The position numbers and the translations under genes are program-made. From Ignavibacteriota bacterium (GTDB lineage Bacteria; Bacteroidota; Ignavibacteria; Palsa-1295): a stretch of 6,677 nucleotides of DNA. Location: positions 1 to 6,677 of the forward strand of contig JANYLL010000052.1 of NCBI GenBank assembly GCA_025357895.1. The letters run 5' to 3'. Positions 6,151 through 6,677 of this stretch are shown one piece after another. The number at the start of each line of letters is the position of its first letter. The stretch's first letter is position 1. Under the pieces are notes generated by a model, which worked only from the letters and a program-made list of their open reading frames with translations, made no database searches and was not told the origin of the DNA.

Positions 6151-6611
6151 AGGATAATAATTACGGTAAAGCAATAGGTATCATTCTCATTCTTTTTTTT
6201 CTCGGAGGTTGCTCTGTTAGAGAGAATGAAAACGAATTAGCTAAGGATAAATCTATATTTACCTTTGTAGAAGAAACCAAACTTGAATTAATAAAATGGA
6301 ATTTTACAAATTCTGAAAATTATTTTTACGTAAAGGGATTAGTAAAGAATATCTCATCTAAATCGATTGAATCTGTGGAGGCAATTGCTATTTGTTCGGA
6401 TAAAAATGATGAATTTGTGACATCAGATAATGCCATGATAGAGTACAGTCCATTACTACCGGGACAAACTTCGCCTTTTGAAGTTATGGTTAAATATAAT
6501 CCTGAAATAAAATCTGCCCGTGTTTCTTTTAAACAAATCGGCGGCGGAGAATTAATGACCAAGCATTCTGAAAAATAAAAAATGCTCTCATTGACAAAAA
6601 CAGGAATATGA
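6136..6611 (+). repeat. 15-bp direct repeats flanking the lipoprotein gene
   Basis: AAAACAGGAATATGA occurs exactly at 6136-6150 and at 6597-6611; the interval given spans both copies. In each copy the ATG is a start codon: of the lipoprotein gene (6147) and of the last gene (6608). In the first copy the terminal TGA is also the stop of the metallopeptidase gene. An exact 15-mer match is unlikely by chance in a window of this size. It may be a recombination scar or a shared translation-start context. Confidence 0.7.
6147..6578 (+). CDS. Small lipoprotein with FxLYD-like domain
   Basis: A 143-residue protein with a lipoprotein signal peptide: charged start, hydrophobic AIGIILILFFLGG and lipobox LGGC with the lipidated cysteine at residue 22. 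Residues about 58-130 resemble the FxLYD domain: a FYVKGLVKNIS strand, SIESVEAIAIC, then LLPGQTSPFEVMV and a last strand ARVSFK. In this family the domain is a small beta-sandwich of cell-surface or periplasmic proteins with no known enzymatic activity. By hand count GC over 6181-6540 is about 31%, against about 40% in the gene before it and about 45% in a sampled part of dsbD, so the gene may have arrived separately. It starts inside the stop of the metallopeptidase gene and is flanked by 15-bp direct repeats. Confidence 0.75.
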   Translation: MKDNNYGKAIGIILILFFLGGCSVRENENELAKDKSIFTFVEETKLELIKWNFTNSENYFYVKGLVKNISSKSIESVEAIAICSDKNDEFVTSDNAMIEYSPLLPGQTSPFEVMVKYNPEIKSARVSFKQIGGGELMTKHSEK

Positions 6612-6677
6612 GTATATTATTTTATTTTGCTATACTTTTTGCCTTATGGTTCTTTCCGGCTTATTTTGCTGGGAATA
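6608..6677 (+). CDS. N-terminus of a small hydrophobic membrane protein (3' partial), possibly superinfection-immunity family
   Basis: From ATG 6608 the frame is open to the window edge, giving 23 residues: MSILFYFAILFALWFFP, then AYFAGN. This is one hydrophobic segment ending in a proline-containing turn. The pattern, a short aromatic-rich helix followed by FPxxxA, resembles the start of small two-helix proteins in the superinfection immunity family (Imm_superinfect), but 23 residues are too few to be sure. The start lies in the second copy of the 15-bp repeat, 30 nt after the lipoprotein stop codon. Confidence 0.5.
   Translation, partial: MSILFYFAILFALWFFPAYFAGN

Noticed and set aside
6562..6586. 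AGCATT / AATGCT inverted repeat at the end of the lipoprotein gene, as a terminator
   Set aside because: Six weak base pairs around a 13-nt loop and no T-tract after it.

Overview
The window looks like chromosome from a bacterium of the FCB group (Bacteroidota, Ignavibacteria or a relative). Three signs support this. The first gene ends in a type IX secretion sorting domain with the QNYPNPFN signature. A promoter-like pair (TTTG, then TAGATTTG) fits the Bacteroidetes-type TTTG / TAnnTTTG pattern. Start codons are mostly not preceded by Shine-Dalgarno sequences, and several are GTG or TTG. This is inference from style; no taxonomic marker gene is present.

Layout. Positions 1-567 (+) hold the 3' end of a secreted repeat protein: two 41-residue beta-propeller-like repeats, then a sorting domain. 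It converges on a minus-strand block that reads from 2989 down to 579: type 2 isopentenyl-diphosphate isomerase (fni), a short-chain polyprenyl diphosphate synthase of likely GGPP type, and an HPr phosphocarrier. The first two are adjacent, catalyse consecutive isoprenoid steps and are probably co-transcribed. A 55-bp pair of inverted REP-like palindromes with GTGG heads sits between the synthase and HPr.

A divergent promoter region (2990-3110) separates this block from a plus-strand set. That set begins with a single-pass membrane protein of unknown function with a His/Met/Pro-rich segment. A strong terminator-like hairpin follows, its T-tract ending only 3 nt before the preferred start of dsbD. 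dsbD is complete: signal peptide, alpha domain, eight membrane segments, C-terminal thioredoxin-like domain. It overlaps by 4 nt (ATGA) a short ImmA/IrrE-like metallopeptidase, which overlaps by 4 nt a small AT-rich lipoprotein with an FxLYD-like domain. The last 70 bases start a hydrophobic protein that may belong to the superinfection-immunity family.

The left and middle parts are mostly core metabolism and envelope functions. The right end (5872-6677) looks accessory: a protease shorter than its family norm, a gene of about 31% GC next to neighbours at 40-45%, and an exact 15-bp direct repeat (AAAACAGGAATATGA) that carries the start codon at both ends of the lipoprotein gene. I see no tRNA, rRNA, CRISPR array or transposase gene.
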